Of a stretch of 64,000 nt of DNA, positions 20,152-29,014 are shown in pieces. The stretch is from an uncultured Arthrobacter sp. (GTDB taxonomy: Bacteria > Actinomycetota > Actinomycetes > Actinomycetales > Micrococcaceae). Both the position numbers and the translations under genes were made by a program. The notes beneath the pieces were generated by a model. That model saw nothing but the letters and a program-made list of their open reading frames with translations, had not been told where the DNA came from and made no database searches. Location: NCBI RefSeq assembly GCF_947493765.1, contig NZ_CANLSZ010000004.1, positions 337,853 to 401,852 on the forward strand. Direction: 5' to 3'. Position 1 is the stretch's first letter, and each line of letters starts with the position of its first letter.

Positions 20152-20787
20152 ATGACAGCAACCTCCGCCCTGGCCACGGCCGACTGGCGCCGGCGCGTCT
20201 TCGGTCTCTACGCCGACGTCCGCGCATGCGCTGTCTCCGAGTCGCCCGAGACCGCCCACGGACTGTGGCGGCGGGGACGCGACGAGCTGTTCCGCGACCA
20301 TCCGGCGTCAGCGCTGGACGCCGGTGTCCGGTCCGCCTTCACGGGTCTCGCCGTGGCGCCCTACGACCCCGCCTTCCGCTTCGAGGCACTCGTGGACCCC
20401 GAGGGTGAGGGCGAGGTCATGGAGGTGCCCACCGGCACGGACGGCGTCGTCCCGTTCCGCCGGCTCGGCTCCGTCATGCTGCAGGGACTGGGCACGCTGG
20501 GCCTGTGGGAGCTGGGCTCCTACGGCGGCGGCCTGTTCCTCCCCCTGCACGATCGGACCGCGGGGAGGCCCGGCGGGTCGTACGGCGGCGGGCGCTACGT
20601 CCTGGACACCGTCAAGGGCGCGCACCTGGGTGAGGGGCGGGCCCCCGGCAGCCTCGTGGTCGACCTGAACTTCGCGTACAACCCGTCCTGCGCCTACGAC
20701 GAGGAGTGGGCGTGCCCGCTGCCCGGACCGGCCAATCGGCTCGCGGGCGAGGTCCCGGTCGGCGAGCTGTACCGGGACTACCGCTAG
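20152..20787 (+). CDS. DUF1684 domain-containing protein
   Basis: A 211-residue cytosolic protein of family DUF1684. The family signature near the C-terminus is clear: VVDLNFAYNPSCAYDEEW followed by ACPLPGPANRLAGEVPVGE, with the central GGGLFLPLHD and GGRYVLDTVKGAHLG blocks. The first third (WRRRVFGLYADVRA, LWRRGRDELFRDHPASAL) is also conserved in the family. Biochemical role is unknown. It diverges from the TauE gene and is followed by a weak hairpin. The ATG at 20152 fits the leaderless -10. Confidence 0.88.
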   Translation: MTATSALATADWRRRVFGLYADVRACAVSESPETAHGLWRRGRDELFRDHPASALDAGVRSAFTGLAVAPYDPAFRFEALVDPEGEGEVMEVPTGTDGVVPFRRLGSVMLQGLGTLGLWELGSYGGGLFLPLHDRTAGRPGGSYGGGRYVLDTVKGAHLGEGRAPGSLVVDLNFAYNPSCAYDEEWACPLPGPANRLAGEVPVGELYRDYR

Positions 20788-20793
20788 CGGACC

Positions 20794-20832
20794 CCGCACC
20801 ACCCGTCCGGAAGCGGTCCGGGACCCGTGCGG
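20794..20832 (+). terminator. Possible terminator after the DUF1684 gene
   Basis: CCGCAC (20794-20799) pairs with GTGCGG (20827-20832), and the enclosed sequence can form a second CCG-rich stem. Located 6 bp after the stop codon; stability is uncertain. Confidence 0.35.
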
Positions 20833-20944
20833 ACCACGCCGTCGCCCCTCCACGATGACGCCGAATCGTTGGCCCGGAATGCTGGACTGCTCCATGCCGG
20901 GACGGTATGGTGCCCCCTCGCACATCGGTGACCGGGCCAGGCTC

Positions 20945-20978
20945 TATCATGGGAAGCACGCACCCATACTCCAGGAGG
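20945..20978 (+). promoter_or_regulatory. Promoter -10 and ribosome-binding site of the Stealth gene
   Basis: TATCAT (20945-20950) looks like a -10, and a perfect AGGAGG lies at 20973-20978. Transcription from it would start near 20957, after the upstream in-frame ATG codons at 20855 and 20894, so the codon served by AGGAGG is the ATC at 20984. Confidence 0.5.
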
Positions 20979-20983
20979 TTCCG

Positions 20984-22579
20984 ATCACAGACACGGCTGC
21001 CCAACACGACATCTACTTCGGAGCACCCGAGCCGGAGAATGAAGCCGAGATCCTCGCCTCGGCGTCTCGCGCGGCGGTCGCCCGGTTCGAAGGCCGCTCC
21101 GACATCACGACGGTCAAGCGCCGCTTCACCCTGATCAACCAGGACCGCACCCCGCAGCAGGCCATGGTGGAGGATCTGCTGTTCATCCGTTCCGCCCTGG
21201 ACACGGCAGGCATCGACTTCCTGCTCGTGCGCGGGAACGACCAGCGTCCGGTGATCGCCGTCGACCTCGCCAACCGCGAGAGATTGCGAGCCGCCCTGGT
21301 GGAGGCCTGCCGCGACGAACCCTTCTACTCCCGCACGGTCGACACGAAGCGCCGCACCACGCTCCTGGTCAGTGACGGGCGGCTGTCCAGCAGTGAGAAG
21401 GCGAGGATCTTCCGGCTCTTCCGACCGCGCATCGAACCGCTCGGCGGCCTCGCCTACGGGCCCTCGGCCGGCGTGCAGATCGAGCTGTGGACCCTCGGCG
21501 ACACAGCGATCGAACTCCCGGTGGAGAACTCGCTGACCCGGCGCACCCTGCCCGCGGCCGAGTTCGTGCGCGGCGAGGTGGTGCGGCACGGCCTCAGCTG
21601 GCCCACGATCGACAACATGTTCGCCGACCACGCGACCGACATCGACTTCGACATCGACCTGGTCTACTCCTGGGTGGACGGCAGCAGCCCCGAGTACCGG
21701 GCCGCCCGCGCCGCCCGCATGCAGGGCGTGACGGTGGGCGAGGGCGACGACCACGAGGCGCGCTACCGGCAGATCGACGAGCTCAAGTACACCCTGCGCT
21801 CCGTCTACATGTTCGCGCCCTGGGTGCGCCGCATCTTCATCGCGACCGACTCGGAACGCCCCGCCTGGCTGGCCGAGCACCCGTCCGTGACCTTCGTGCG
21901 CTCGGAGGAGCACTTCCTGGACACCTCCGTGCTGCCGACCCACAACTCGCAGGCCGTCGAGGCGCAACTGCAGCACATCCCCGGACTCTCCGAGCACTTC
22001 CTCTACTCCAACGACGACATGTTCTTCGGCCGGCCGGTCGCACCGGACCTCTTCTTCTCCCCCGGGGGCATCACCAAGTTCATCGAGGCCGACACGCGGA
22101 TCGGTCTCGGGGAGAACGACGCCGAGCGCAGCGGCTTCGAGAACGCCGCACGCGTCAACCGGCGCCTGCTGCACGAGCGGTTCGGCCGCATCACCACGCG
22201 GCACCTCGAGCACGCGGTGACGCCCCTGCGCAGGAGTGTCCTGCTCGAGATGGAGGCGGAGTTCGCCGCCGAGTTCGCGGCGACGGCGGCGTCCCGCTTC
22301 CGCGCCAAGGACAACATCTCCGTGACCAACTCGCTGTACCACTACTACGCGCTCCTCACCGGCCGGGCCGTCACGCAGGAGTCGGCGCGCGTGAAGTACG
22401 TGGACACCACGGCGCGTTCGGAGCTGAAGAGCCTGAACAAGATGCTCGACAAGCGGAACCGGGATCTGTTCTGCCTCAACGACGGCAGCACCTCCGACAT
22501 CCCGGCCGACGAGCGGGCCCAGCTGGTCACGGCGTTCCTCGAGAAGTACTTCCCCGTCAAGGCGCCCTGGGAGGTCTGA
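20984..22579 (+). CDS. Stealth family exopolysaccharide phosphotransferase (CpsY-like)
   Basis: A 531-residue member of the Stealth family, which transfers hexose-1-phosphate from a nucleotide sugar to build phosphate-linked surface polysaccharides. Conserved regions are in order: CR1 IDLVYSWVDG (about residue 224), CR2 DELKYTLRSVYMFAPW to IFIATD (265-290), CR3 with HNSQAVEAQLQHIPGL and YSNDDMFFG, and a CR4-like C-terminal block. No signal peptide. Start choice is unusual: a perfect AGGAGG is followed after five bases by ATC, not ATG, and upstream in-frame ATGs at 20855 and 20894 precede the apparent promoter. If ATC is not used, the protein starts at 20894 with 30 extra residues. Confidence 0.85.
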   Translation: MTDTAAQHDIYFGAPEPENEAEILASASRAAVARFEGRSDITTVKRRFTLINQDRTPQQAMVEDLLFIRSALDTAGIDFLLVRGNDQRPVIAVDLANRERLRAALVEACRDEPFYSRTVDTKRRTTLLVSDGRLSSSEKARIFRLFRPRIEPLGGLAYGPSAGVQIELWTLGDTAIELPVENSLTRRTLPAAEFVRGEVVRHGLSWPTIDNMFADHATDIDFDIDLVYSWVDGSSPEYRAARAARMQGVTVGEGDDHEARYRQIDELKYTLRSVYMFAPWVRRIFIATDSERPAWLAEHPSVTFVRSEEHFLDTSVLPTHNSQAVEAQLQHIPGLSEHFLYSNDDMFFGRPVAPDLFFSPGGITKFIEADTRIGLGENDAERSGFENAARVNRRLLHERFGRITTRHLEHAVTPLRRSVLLEMEAEFAAEFAATAASRFRAKDNISVTNSLYHYYALLTGRAVTQESARVKYVDTTARSELKSLNKMLDKRNRDLFCLNDGSTSDIPADERAQLVTAFLEKYFPVKAPWEV

Positions 22580-22592
22580 GCAGGCCGCCGCA

Positions 22593-22611
22593 CCCCCGCG
22601 ACTGGCGGGGG
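22593..22611 (+). terminator. Terminator after the Stealth gene
   Basis: CCCCCGC and GCGGGGG form a perfect 7-bp stem with a 5-base loop, 13 bp after the stop codon. Confidence 0.65.
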
Positions 22612-22626
22612 CATACATCGTCGCCG

Positions 22627-22632
22627 TAGGCT
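22627..22632 (+). promoter_or_regulatory. -10 element of the DoxX-like gene
   Basis: TAGGCT lies 37 bp before the ATG at 22670, leaving a short leader that contains GAAAGG as a ribosome-binding site. Confidence 0.4.
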
Positions 22633-22669
22633 CTCACGCGGACCACTATCAGCAGCGAAAGGCATCACC

Positions 22670-23086
22670 ATGGGTTTCCGTCCCAGTCACATCCCCCTCC
22701 GCCTCATCACCGGGGCCTTCATCCTCAACTCCGGCCTCGGGAAGAGGGGCCTCGACGAGGGCACCGCCGGTTATCTGCAGGCGATGGCCGCCACGGCGTT
22801 CCCCCAGGCCGCCCAGCTCGAGGCCGGCCAGTTCGGCAAGCTCCTCGCCTCCTCGGAGATCGCCGTCGGGTCCGCGCTGCTCGCCCCGTTCGTGCCCAGC
22901 AGGCTCGCGGGCCTGGGCCTGCTCGCCTTCTCGGCCGGGATGATGACGATGTACTTCCGCACCCCGGAGCTGACGGAGAAGGACGGCATCCGCCCCACCC
23001 AGGACGGCATCGCCGTCGCGAAGGACAGCTGGATGGTCGCCATCGCCCTCGCGCTGGTGCTCGACGGCAAGAAGAAGACGAAGTAG
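22670..23086 (+). CDS. DoxX-like small membrane protein
   Basis: A 138-residue membrane protein with four hydrophobic segments: about 8-20, 55-72, 78-95 and 115-132. The short cytosolic N-terminus, the arrangement of four spans, and the segments LRLITGAFILNSGLGKRG and EIAVGSALLAPFVPSRLAGLGLLAF resemble the DoxX/DoxD-like families found in many actinobacteria. Specific function is unknown; some relatives belong to oxidoreductase membrane complexes. A Lys-rich C-terminus (GKKKTK) ends the protein. Monocistronic with its own promoter and a terminator on both sides. Confidence 0.65.
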   Translation: MGFRPSHIPLRLITGAFILNSGLGKRGLDEGTAGYLQAMAATAFPQAAQLEAGQFGKLLASSEIAVGSALLAPFVPSRLAGLGLLAFSAGMMTMYFRTPELTEKDGIRPTQDGIAVAKDSWMVAIALALVLDGKKKTK

Positions 23087-23092
23087 TCCGGA

Positions 23093-23120
23093 GCCCTGCG
23101 TACCCGAGCGGGCGCAGGGC
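23093..23120 (+). terminator. Terminator after the DoxX-like gene
   Basis: GCCCTGCG (23093-23100) pairs with CGCAGGGC (23113-23120); the 12-base interval contains a further CCCG/CGGG pairing. It starts 7 bp after the stop codon. Confidence 0.65.
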
Positions 23121-23153
23121 ACCCCGGTCCGCCGAGCAGACAGGATCTCCCGC

Positions 23154-23894
23154 ATGTGCGGACGCTTTGTGATCGCCGGTTCGAAGGCTGATCTCGTCGA
23201 CGCCTTCGAGGTGGACGAGGCGGTCACCGAGGAGGTGGAGCGATCCTGGAACGTCGCTCCGACCGACGTCGTGCAGCTCGTGGTCGAGCGGCTCCACCCG
23301 GAGACCGGGGAGCTGACGCGGCGGCTCGAACCGGCACGCTGGGGACTCATCCCCTCCTGGGCGAAATCCGCGTCCGTGGGCGCCCGGATGATCAACGCAC
23401 GCAGCGAGACGGTGCTGGAGAAGCCCTCCTTCCGTGCCGCGGCGCTCCGCCGCCGGGCGATCGTGCCCGCCGACGGATACTACGAGTGGCGGAAGAACGA
23501 CGACGGCTCGAAGACGCCGATCTACCTGCACGGCCGCGACACCCCGCTGCTGGGCTTCGCCGCACTGTACGAATTCTGGCGCGACCCCTCGACGGCGTCG
23601 ACAGCGGACCCGCAGGGCACCTGGGTGGTCAGCTGCACCATCATCACCCGCCCCGCCACCGACGCGCTCGGCCGCATCCACGACCGCACGCCGGTCATCG
23701 TACCGGCGGAGCTGCACGGCGAATGGCTCGATCCACGGACCGACTCGCGGCCCGCGGTCCAGGAACTGCTCGATGCCATCCCCGATCCACACCTCGTGCC
23801 GCGCCTCGTCGGGAGCCGGGTGGGATCCGTGCGGAACAACGGACCGGACCTCATCGAACCGCTGCCCGGGGACGACGACCCCGACCGGTACTGA
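23154..23894 (+). CDS. SOS response-associated peptidase (SRAP, YedK/HMCES type)
   Basis: A 246-residue SRAP protein that crosslinks covalently to abasic sites in single-stranded DNA through its N-terminal cysteine. The catalytic Cys2 is present (MCGRFVI), as are WNVAPT, ARWGLIPSW, the NARSET loop that grips DNA, the glutamate in ADGYYEW and the histidine in IHDRTPVIV. Everything needed for function is intact. The ATG at 23154 is fixed by the need for Cys at position 2. It is followed 29 bp later by the G6PDH-like gene, with no obvious LexA box upstream. Confidence 0.93.
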   Translation: MCGRFVIAGSKADLVDAFEVDEAVTEEVERSWNVAPTDVVQLVVERLHPETGELTRRLEPARWGLIPSWAKSASVGARMINARSETVLEKPSFRAAALRRRAIVPADGYYEWRKNDDGSKTPIYLHGRDTPLLGFAALYEFWRDPSTASTADPQGTWVVSCTIITRPATDALGRIHDRTPVIVPAELHGEWLDPRTDSRPAVQELLDAIPDPHLVPRLVGSRVGSVRNNGPDLIEPLPGDDDPDRY

Positions 23895-23923
23895 TTGCCC
23901 ATGACGTCCCAGGAGACTGCCCC

Positions 23924-25372
23924 ATGACCTCCACGCCCGACGAGCGGACCGCGTCCTCGACAGCTCCACAGCCCGACGACCGGCGTCAGACGCTGGTCAT
24001 CATGGGCGCCCAGGGCGATCTGACCTCCCGATTGCTCCTCCCCGGTCTCGGTGGTCTGATCGCCGCCGCCGCCCTGGACGACCTCGTGCTGATCGGGAGC
24101 GGGCGAGGCTCCTGGAGCCGGGAGAAGTGGCGTTCGGTGGTCGCGGAGGGGTTTGCCGCGGGCGAGGCGGAGGGCCCCGCCGTCGCCGCGGTCGCGCAGA
24201 ACGCCGAGTACCTCCGGGCCGATGTCACCGACGAAGGCGATCTGCGGACGATCCTCGCGGCCGGCGAGGGCCGCATCACCTTGTACTTCGCCCTCCCTCC
24301 CGAGGCGACCATCGCCGCGTGTCGCGTGCTGGCCCGTATCGGGGTGCCCGAGGGCACGCAACTGGTCCTCGAGAAACCCTTCGGCGTCGACCAGGCGAGC
24401 GCGAACGCCCTCAACGAACTGCTCCACGGGCTGGTACCGGAGGACCAGCTGTACCGCGTCGATCATTTCCTCGGCATGTCTACAGTGCTGAACATCCTCG
24501 GGATCCGCTTCGCAAACCGTGTGGTGGAACCCCTGCTGACGTCGGAGCACGTGGAGTCCGTCGACATCGTGTTCGACGAGACCCTCGGCCTGGAGGGTAG
24601 GGCCGGGTTCTACGACGGCACCGGCGCGCTGCGCGACATGATCCAGAACCATCTGCTCCAGGTCCTGACCCTCGTGGCGATGCAGCCCCCCGCAACCGTC
24701 GATCCACGCGATGTACGGGACGCACAGGCCCAGGTGCTCCGGGCCACCCGGGTGTGGGAGGACGACCCCGAGCACTACAGTCGCAGGGCCCGCTATTCGG
24801 CGGGGCAGGTCGGCGGGAAAACGCTGCCGTCGTACACGGACGAGGACGGGATCGACCCCTCCCTGCAGACCGAGACACTGGCCGAGGTGGTCTTCGCCAT
24901 CGATACCTGGAGATGGTCAGGGGTGCCCTTCCGGGTGCGATCGGGCAAGGCGATCGAACCGCCACGCCAGGAGGTGGTGGTGACCTTCAAGGATCCGCCC
25001 CAGGTGCCGGGCGGGCTCGGCGGCGGGGACATGGTCCCGAACCGGCTCAGGATCGGCCTGGGACCGCGCCGCGTCGACCTCGAGCTGAACAGCAACGGAA
25101 GTGGTGACCCGTCCTCGACCTCGCCGCTGACCCTCGGATCCGGCTTCGGCCCCGGGGACCTCCTGGAGTACGGCGAGGTGCTCAGAGGTGTGCTGACCGG
25201 CCAGACGTCCCTGTCGGTGCGGGACGACATGTCGGTCGAAGCATGGCGGATCGTCCAGCCCGTCGTCGATGCCTGGCAGGACGACAGGGTACCCCTCGAC
25301 GAGTACGGCGCCGGGACCGCCGGGCCGGCGACCTGGGAACACCTGCCCTGGTCCAGCGAGGCGATACGCTGA
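23924..25372 (+). CDS. Glucose-6-phosphate dehydrogenase-like protein, divergent
   Basis: A 482-residue member of the G6PDH family, which oxidises glucose 6-phosphate to 6-phosphogluconolactone. It has the dinucleotide loop GAQGDLT, EKPFG (Lys151), the catalytic His243 in IQNH and RSGKAIEPP. Two phosphate-binding lysines are missing: the Lys of the RKL motif is Leu37 (SRLL), and the Lys of DHYLGKE is Met185 (RVDHFLGM). This may mean altered substrate preference, so I do not assign zwf. The ATG at 23924 has AGGAGA upstream. It lies between the SRAP gene and a PLD-like gene that starts 5 bp after its stop, not beside pentose-phosphate genes. Confidence 0.82.
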   Translation: MTSTPDERTASSTAPQPDDRRQTLVIMGAQGDLTSRLLLPGLGGLIAAAALDDLVLIGSGRGSWSREKWRSVVAEGFAAGEAEGPAVAAVAQNAEYLRADVTDEGDLRTILAAGEGRITLYFALPPEATIAACRVLARIGVPEGTQLVLEKPFGVDQASANALNELLHGLVPEDQLYRVDHFLGMSTVLNILGIRFANRVVEPLLTSEHVESVDIVFDETLGLEGRAGFYDGTGALRDMIQNHLLQVLTLVAMQPPATVDPRDVRDAQAQVLRATRVWEDDPEHYSRRARYSAGQVGGKTLPSYTDEDGIDPSLQTETLAEVVFAIDTWRWSGVPFRVRSGKAIEPPRQEVVVTFKDPPQVPGGLGGGDMVPNRLRIGLGPRRVDLELNSNGSGDPSSTSPLTLGSGFGPGDLLEYGEVLRGVLTGQTSLSVRDDMSVEAWRIVQPVVDAWQDDRVPLDEYGAGTAGPATWEHLPWSSEAIR

Positions 25373-25377
25373 AGCCC

Positions 25378-26634
25378 ATGGGCTCGACGAAGCATCAGAC
25401 GATCATGGGATTCGCCCGCACCACGGCCAGGCGCGCCGCCCTGGCGATGTTCTCGGCGCAGGTCGTCGTGATCCTGGGAGTCGTCGGGGTGGATGCCTAC
25501 CAGAAGCGGCAGCGCACCAGGCGCGAGGGCTTCCCCCAGCCGGGGACCTTCGGCACGACGATCAGCGAGACCGAGACCACGGTCTACACCTACGGCGAGG
25601 ACCTCTTCGACGCGATGATCGACGCGATCGACGGGGCCGAGCACCAGGTGCTGCTCGAGACGTACATCTGGAAGGGTGACGCCGTCGGCGCCCGCTTCCG
25701 GGACGCCGTCAACAGGGCGGCGGAGCGCGGTGTGAAGGTCTTCGTCATCTACGACGGCTTCGCCAATCTGGTGGTCAGGCCGTCCTTCTACTCCTGGCAT
25801 CCCCTCGTCAACGCCTACCGCTTCCCCGTGCTCCGCCTCTCCATCCTCTTCACCAATATCCGCGGCACGGGGCTGGACCACCGCAAATTGCTGGTGGTCG
25901 ACGACGAGGTCGGTTTCCTGGGCGGGTACAACATCGGCTCCCTGTACGCGACCAAGTGGCGCGACACGCACCTCGAGGTCCGCGGCCCGAGCGTGTGGGA
26001 CCTGCGCGAGGCGTTCGTCGGCTTCTGGAACCTGCGCGCCAGGGCGGGCCGGACCGAGTTGCCCGATCTCAGCGCCACGTTCTGGGAACCCCGGATCCGC
26101 GCGGTGAACAACATCCCGGCCAATCTCGTGTTCCCCATCCGCGGCATGTACCTCGACGCGATCAACCGCGCCCAGCGGCACATCTTCATGACCACGGCCT
26201 ACTTCATCCCGGACCGCCAGATTCTCGATGCCCTGCTCCGGGCCAGCAGGCGCGGGGTGGACGTGCGCGTCCTCCTGCCGGAGGACTCCAACCACGTGGT
26301 CTCCGACTGGCTGTCACGCGGCTTCTACTCCTCGCTGATCGGCGCCGGGGTGCAGATCCTGCTCTACCAGAACTCCATGATCCACGCGAAGACCGCGACG
26401 ATCGACGGCCAGTGGAGCACCGTGGGCACCGCGAACATCGACCGCCTCAGCCTCACGGGGAACTACGAGATCAACCTCGAGATCTTCGACCAGCGGCTCG
26501 CCGCCATCATGGAGAACATCTTCGAGGTCGATTCCTCGAACAGCCGTGTGCTGACGGAGGAGGAGTGGGACCGCCGCCACTTCGTGGCCCGCGCGAGCGA
26601 GATCATCCTCGCCCCCCTGCGTCCGTTCCTGTAG
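25378..26634 (+). CDS. Phospholipase D-like protein / cardiolipin synthase family
   Basis: A 418-residue protein with an N-terminal membrane span (about residues 18-36) and two phospholipase D domains. Both HKD motifs are complete: HRKLLVVDDEVGFLGG in the first half and HAKTATIDGQWSTVGT in the second, each followed by the expected Asn-rich segment (GGYNIGSLY; ANIDRLSL). Such proteins join phosphatidylglycerols to cardiolipin at the membrane, or act as other phosphatidyltransferases. The start is 5 bp after the G6PDH-like stop, so the two are cotranscribed. Converges with the GntR gene. Confidence 0.85.
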   Translation: MGSTKHQTIMGFARTTARRAALAMFSAQVVVILGVVGVDAYQKRQRTRREGFPQPGTFGTTISETETTVYTYGEDLFDAMIDAIDGAEHQVLLETYIWKGDAVGARFRDAVNRAAERGVKVFVIYDGFANLVVRPSFYSWHPLVNAYRFPVLRLSILFTNIRGTGLDHRKLLVVDDEVGFLGGYNIGSLYATKWRDTHLEVRGPSVWDLREAFVGFWNLRARAGRTELPDLSATFWEPRIRAVNNIPANLVFPIRGMYLDAINRAQRHIFMTTAYFIPDRQILDALLRASRRGVDVRVLLPEDSNHVVSDWLSRGFYSSLIGAGVQILLYQNSMIHAKTATIDGQWSTVGTANIDRLSLTGNYEINLEIFDQRLAAIMENIFEVDSSNSRVLTEEEWDRRHFVARASEIILAPLRPFL

Positions 26635-26667
26635 TCGGCCCGTTCCTTCAGTCGTCCCGGACGTGCC

Positions 26668-27375
26668 TCACGGGTCGGTCTGGTCCGGCCCGGCGAAGCG
26701 CTGCAGGTAGCCGCGGCGGGAGGAGTCCACGTGCCCGCTCATGAGTCGCCCGGCGTCGGGCTCGTTCCCGGCGTCGATCGCCGCCATGATGGCCCGGTGC
26801 TCCCCCCACGACTGCCTGCCCCGGTGGTCCACGTCGACGGCGTAGAGCCACTCGATCTTCCCGGAGATCTGACGGAGGAGGGCCGCCAGGGAGGCGCTGC
26901 CGCTGAGCTCGGCGACGCCGAGGTGGAACCGGATGTTCAGTTCGGGCAGTTCCGCCAGGGCGTCGGCTGCCACGGCGCGATCGCCGGCGTCGAGGATGTC
27001 CGTCAATGCCCGGCGCGCGGTCCACCAGCGGCTGCTCGGGGCATCGCCTGCGAACTGCTCCGCCGCCCTGCGGGCAGCACGACGCGCGATGGTGGACTCG
27101 ATCACGCCACGCACGGCGAACAGGTCCTCGGCGTCGTCGAGGGGGATCTCGGCGACGGTGGACCCGGCATAGGGCCGGGACTCCACGAACCCCTCGGCCT
27201 CCAGCGCTCGCAGCGCCTCCCGCACCGGCACGCGCGACACACCGTACTTGGAGGCCAGCGCGGCCTCGGTGACGCGGGAACCGGCCGCCAGGGCACCGAA
27301 GATGATGTCCCGCCGGATCGCATCGAGCACGCGCTGGGGCGCCGCGACGTCCTGGTCAGGCCGCAAAAGCCGCAC
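26668..27375 (-). CDS. GntR/FadR-type regulator of the peptide operon
   Basis: A 235-residue regulator with an N-terminal winged helix (VLDAIRRDIIFGALAAGSRV, then LASKYGVSRVPVREALRALEAEG) and a C-terminal all-helical FCD ligand domain with the metal-binding His pattern (ELNIRFH, EHRAIMAAI, GHVDSS). It is the last gene of the ABC-GGT operon, overlapping the ATPase gene end by 20 bp; the GTG at 27375 is preferred, though a TTG nearer the ATPase stop is also possible. Two near-identical palindromes in the operon promoter (34373-34417) are its likely operators. Expected to repress until the imported compound or a product binds. Confidence 0.88.
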   Translation of the reverse strand: MRLLRPDQDVAAPQRVLDAIRRDIIFGALAAGSRVTEAALASKYGVSRVPVREALRALEAEGFVESRPYAGSTVAEIPLDDAEDLFAVRGVIESTIARRAARRAAEQFAGDAPSSRWWTARRALTDILDAGDRAVAADALAELPELNIRFHLGVAELSGSASLAALLRQISGKIEWLYAVDVDHRGRQSWGEHRAIMAAIDAGNEPDAGRLMSGHVDSSRRGYLQRFAGPDQTDP

Positions 27376-29014
27376 CGGGAATGGCCCCGAGGAGCTCCCG
27401 CGTGTAGTCCGCCGTCGGATGGTTGAAGACCTCGTCCACGGTGCCATTCTCCACGACGACGCCGGATCTCATGACCACGACACAGTGGGCGATCTGCCGC
27501 ACCACCGAGAGATCGTGCGTGATGAAGAGATAGGTGAGCCCGAGCCTCTCCTGCAGATCCGCCAGCAGTGTCAGGATCTGGTCCTGGACGAGCACGTCCA
27601 GCGCGGAGACGGCCTCGTCGCAGATGAGGAGTTCGGGTTCGAGGGCGAGCGCGCGGGCGATGGCGACCCGCTGCCGCTGTCCGCCGGAGAGTTCGTTGGG
27701 CCGGCGCTGGGCCACGGTGCGCGGCAGGGCCACCTGGTCGAGCAGTTCCGCCACGCGGTCCTGGCGGCTGCTGCGGCTGCCCACGCCGAAGATCCGCAGG
27801 GGCTCGTCGATGAGGCGCTCGATGCTGTACGTGGGGTCGAGCGAGCCGTACGGGTCCTGGAAGACGGGCTGCACCTTGCGGCGGAGGGCCCGGCGTCGCG
27901 CGCCGCGCGTGGTGGTCAGGGATTCGCCGTCGATCAGCGCCCGGCCGGACGACGCCGTCTCCAGGCCCAGGATGATGCGCGCCACCGTGGTCTTGCCCGA
28001 ACCGGACTCCCCCACCACGGCCGTGGTGGTACCCGGCTCCACCTCGAAGGAGACGTCGTCCACCGCGCGGATGCTGCTGCCTCGCTGGCCGCGCAGGGCG
28101 AACTCCTTGACCAGGCTCTCCACCACCAGGATGGATCCGGCGCGGGCGGGGTTCTCCGGTGTCGGATCGGCCAGGGTGCCGGCGCCGAGGGCAGCGGCGA
28201 CCGACGGCGCGGCGGCGACGAGCTGCCGGGTGTACTCGTGCTGGGGATCGAGCAGGATCTCCCGGGGAGTGCCCACCTCCACGATGCGGCCCTCCGACAT
28301 GACGATGATCCTGTCCGTCCGGTCCGCAGCCAGGCCGAGGTCGTGGGTGACGAACAGCAGGGAGGTGCCGCGCGCGTCCACGAGCGACTGCAGGTGGTTG
28401 AGGATCTGCCGCTGCACCGTGACGTCGAGCGCCGAGGTGGGCTCGTCCGCGATGAGCAGTTCGGGTTTTCCGGCGAGCGCGATCGCGATGAGGACACGCT
28501 GCCGCATGCCGCCCGAGAACTCGTGCGGGTACTGGCCGTAGCGGCGCTCGGCATCGGGGATACCGGCCTCGGCCAGGAGCGCCACGGCCTGGCTGCGGAT
28601 CTGCGCGCGATCCGGCTTCCCCTCGGTCGTCCGGTTGGCCACGAGGGCATCGGCGACCTGCGCGCCGATCCTCATGGCCGGGTTCAGATTGGACATCGGG
28701 TCCTGCGGGACGAGCCCGATCCGCTCCCCGCGAATGGCCCTCATGACGGGTTCGGAGGCGGTGGCGAGGTCCTCGACCTCGCCCCTCGTCGTTCCGCCGC
28801 CCAGCACGATCGATCCGTGCGTGATGCGTCCGCTGCCGGGCAGCAGCCGCAGGATCGCGCCGATGGCGGTCGACTTCCCGGAGCCCGACTGTCCCACGAT
28901 GGCCACGCGCTCCCCGCGCCGCATCGAGAAGCCGATCCGGTGCAGGACCGGGGTCCCGCCGAAGGCGATCTCGAGATCGGTCACCTCGAGGATGTTCTCA
29001 GCGTCCTGCAGCAT
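27356..29014 (-). CDS. Peptide ABC transporter, fused DppD-DppF ATPase
   Basis: A 552-residue protein joining two oligopeptide-type ATPase domains in one chain. Half one (residues 8-260) has GQSGSGKST, the FSGGMRQRV signature and LLIADEPTSALD; half two (about 290-545) has GESGSGKTT, LSGGQRQRV and LLICDEAVSALD. Conserved oligopeptide/dipeptide C-terminal segments follow each (HEYTRQLVAAAP; HPTADYTRELLGAIPG). It energises the DppB/DppC permease pair encoded upstream. A GAGGAG site lies before the ATG at 29014, which overlaps the end of the GGT gene by 17 bp. Confidence 0.93.
   Translation of the reverse strand: MLQDAENILEVTDLEIAFGGTPVLHRIGFSMRRGERVAIVGQSGSGKSTAIGAILRLLPGSGRITHGSIVLGGGTTRGEVEDLATASEPVMRAIRGERIGLVPQDPMSNLNPAMRIGAQVADALVANRTTEGKPDRAQIRSQAVALLAEAGIPDAERRYGQYPHEFSGGMRQRVLIAIALAGKPELLIADEPTSALDVTVQRQILNHLQSLVDARGTSLLFVTHDLGLAADRTDRIIVMSEGRIVEVGTPREILLDPQHEYTRQLVAAAPSVAAALGAGTLADPTPENPARAGSILVVESLVKEFALRGQRGSSIRAVDDVSFEVEPGTTTAVVGESGSGKTTVARIILGLETASSGRALIDGESLTTTRGARRRALRRKVQPVFQDPYGSLDPTYSIERLIDEPLRIFGVGSRSSRQDRVAELLDQVALPRTVAQRRPNELSGGQRQRVAIARALALEPELLICDEAVSALDVLVQDQILTLLADLQERLGLTYLFITHDLSVVRQIAHCVVVMRSGVVVENGTVDEVFNHPTADYTRELLGAIPGAAFAA

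Noticed and set aside
20855..20983. N-terminal extension of the Stealth protein from ATG 20855
   Set aside because: The apparent promoter and perfect ribosome-binding site lie downstream of this ATG, and the extra residues show no family similarity. It remains possible if ATC is not used as a start.
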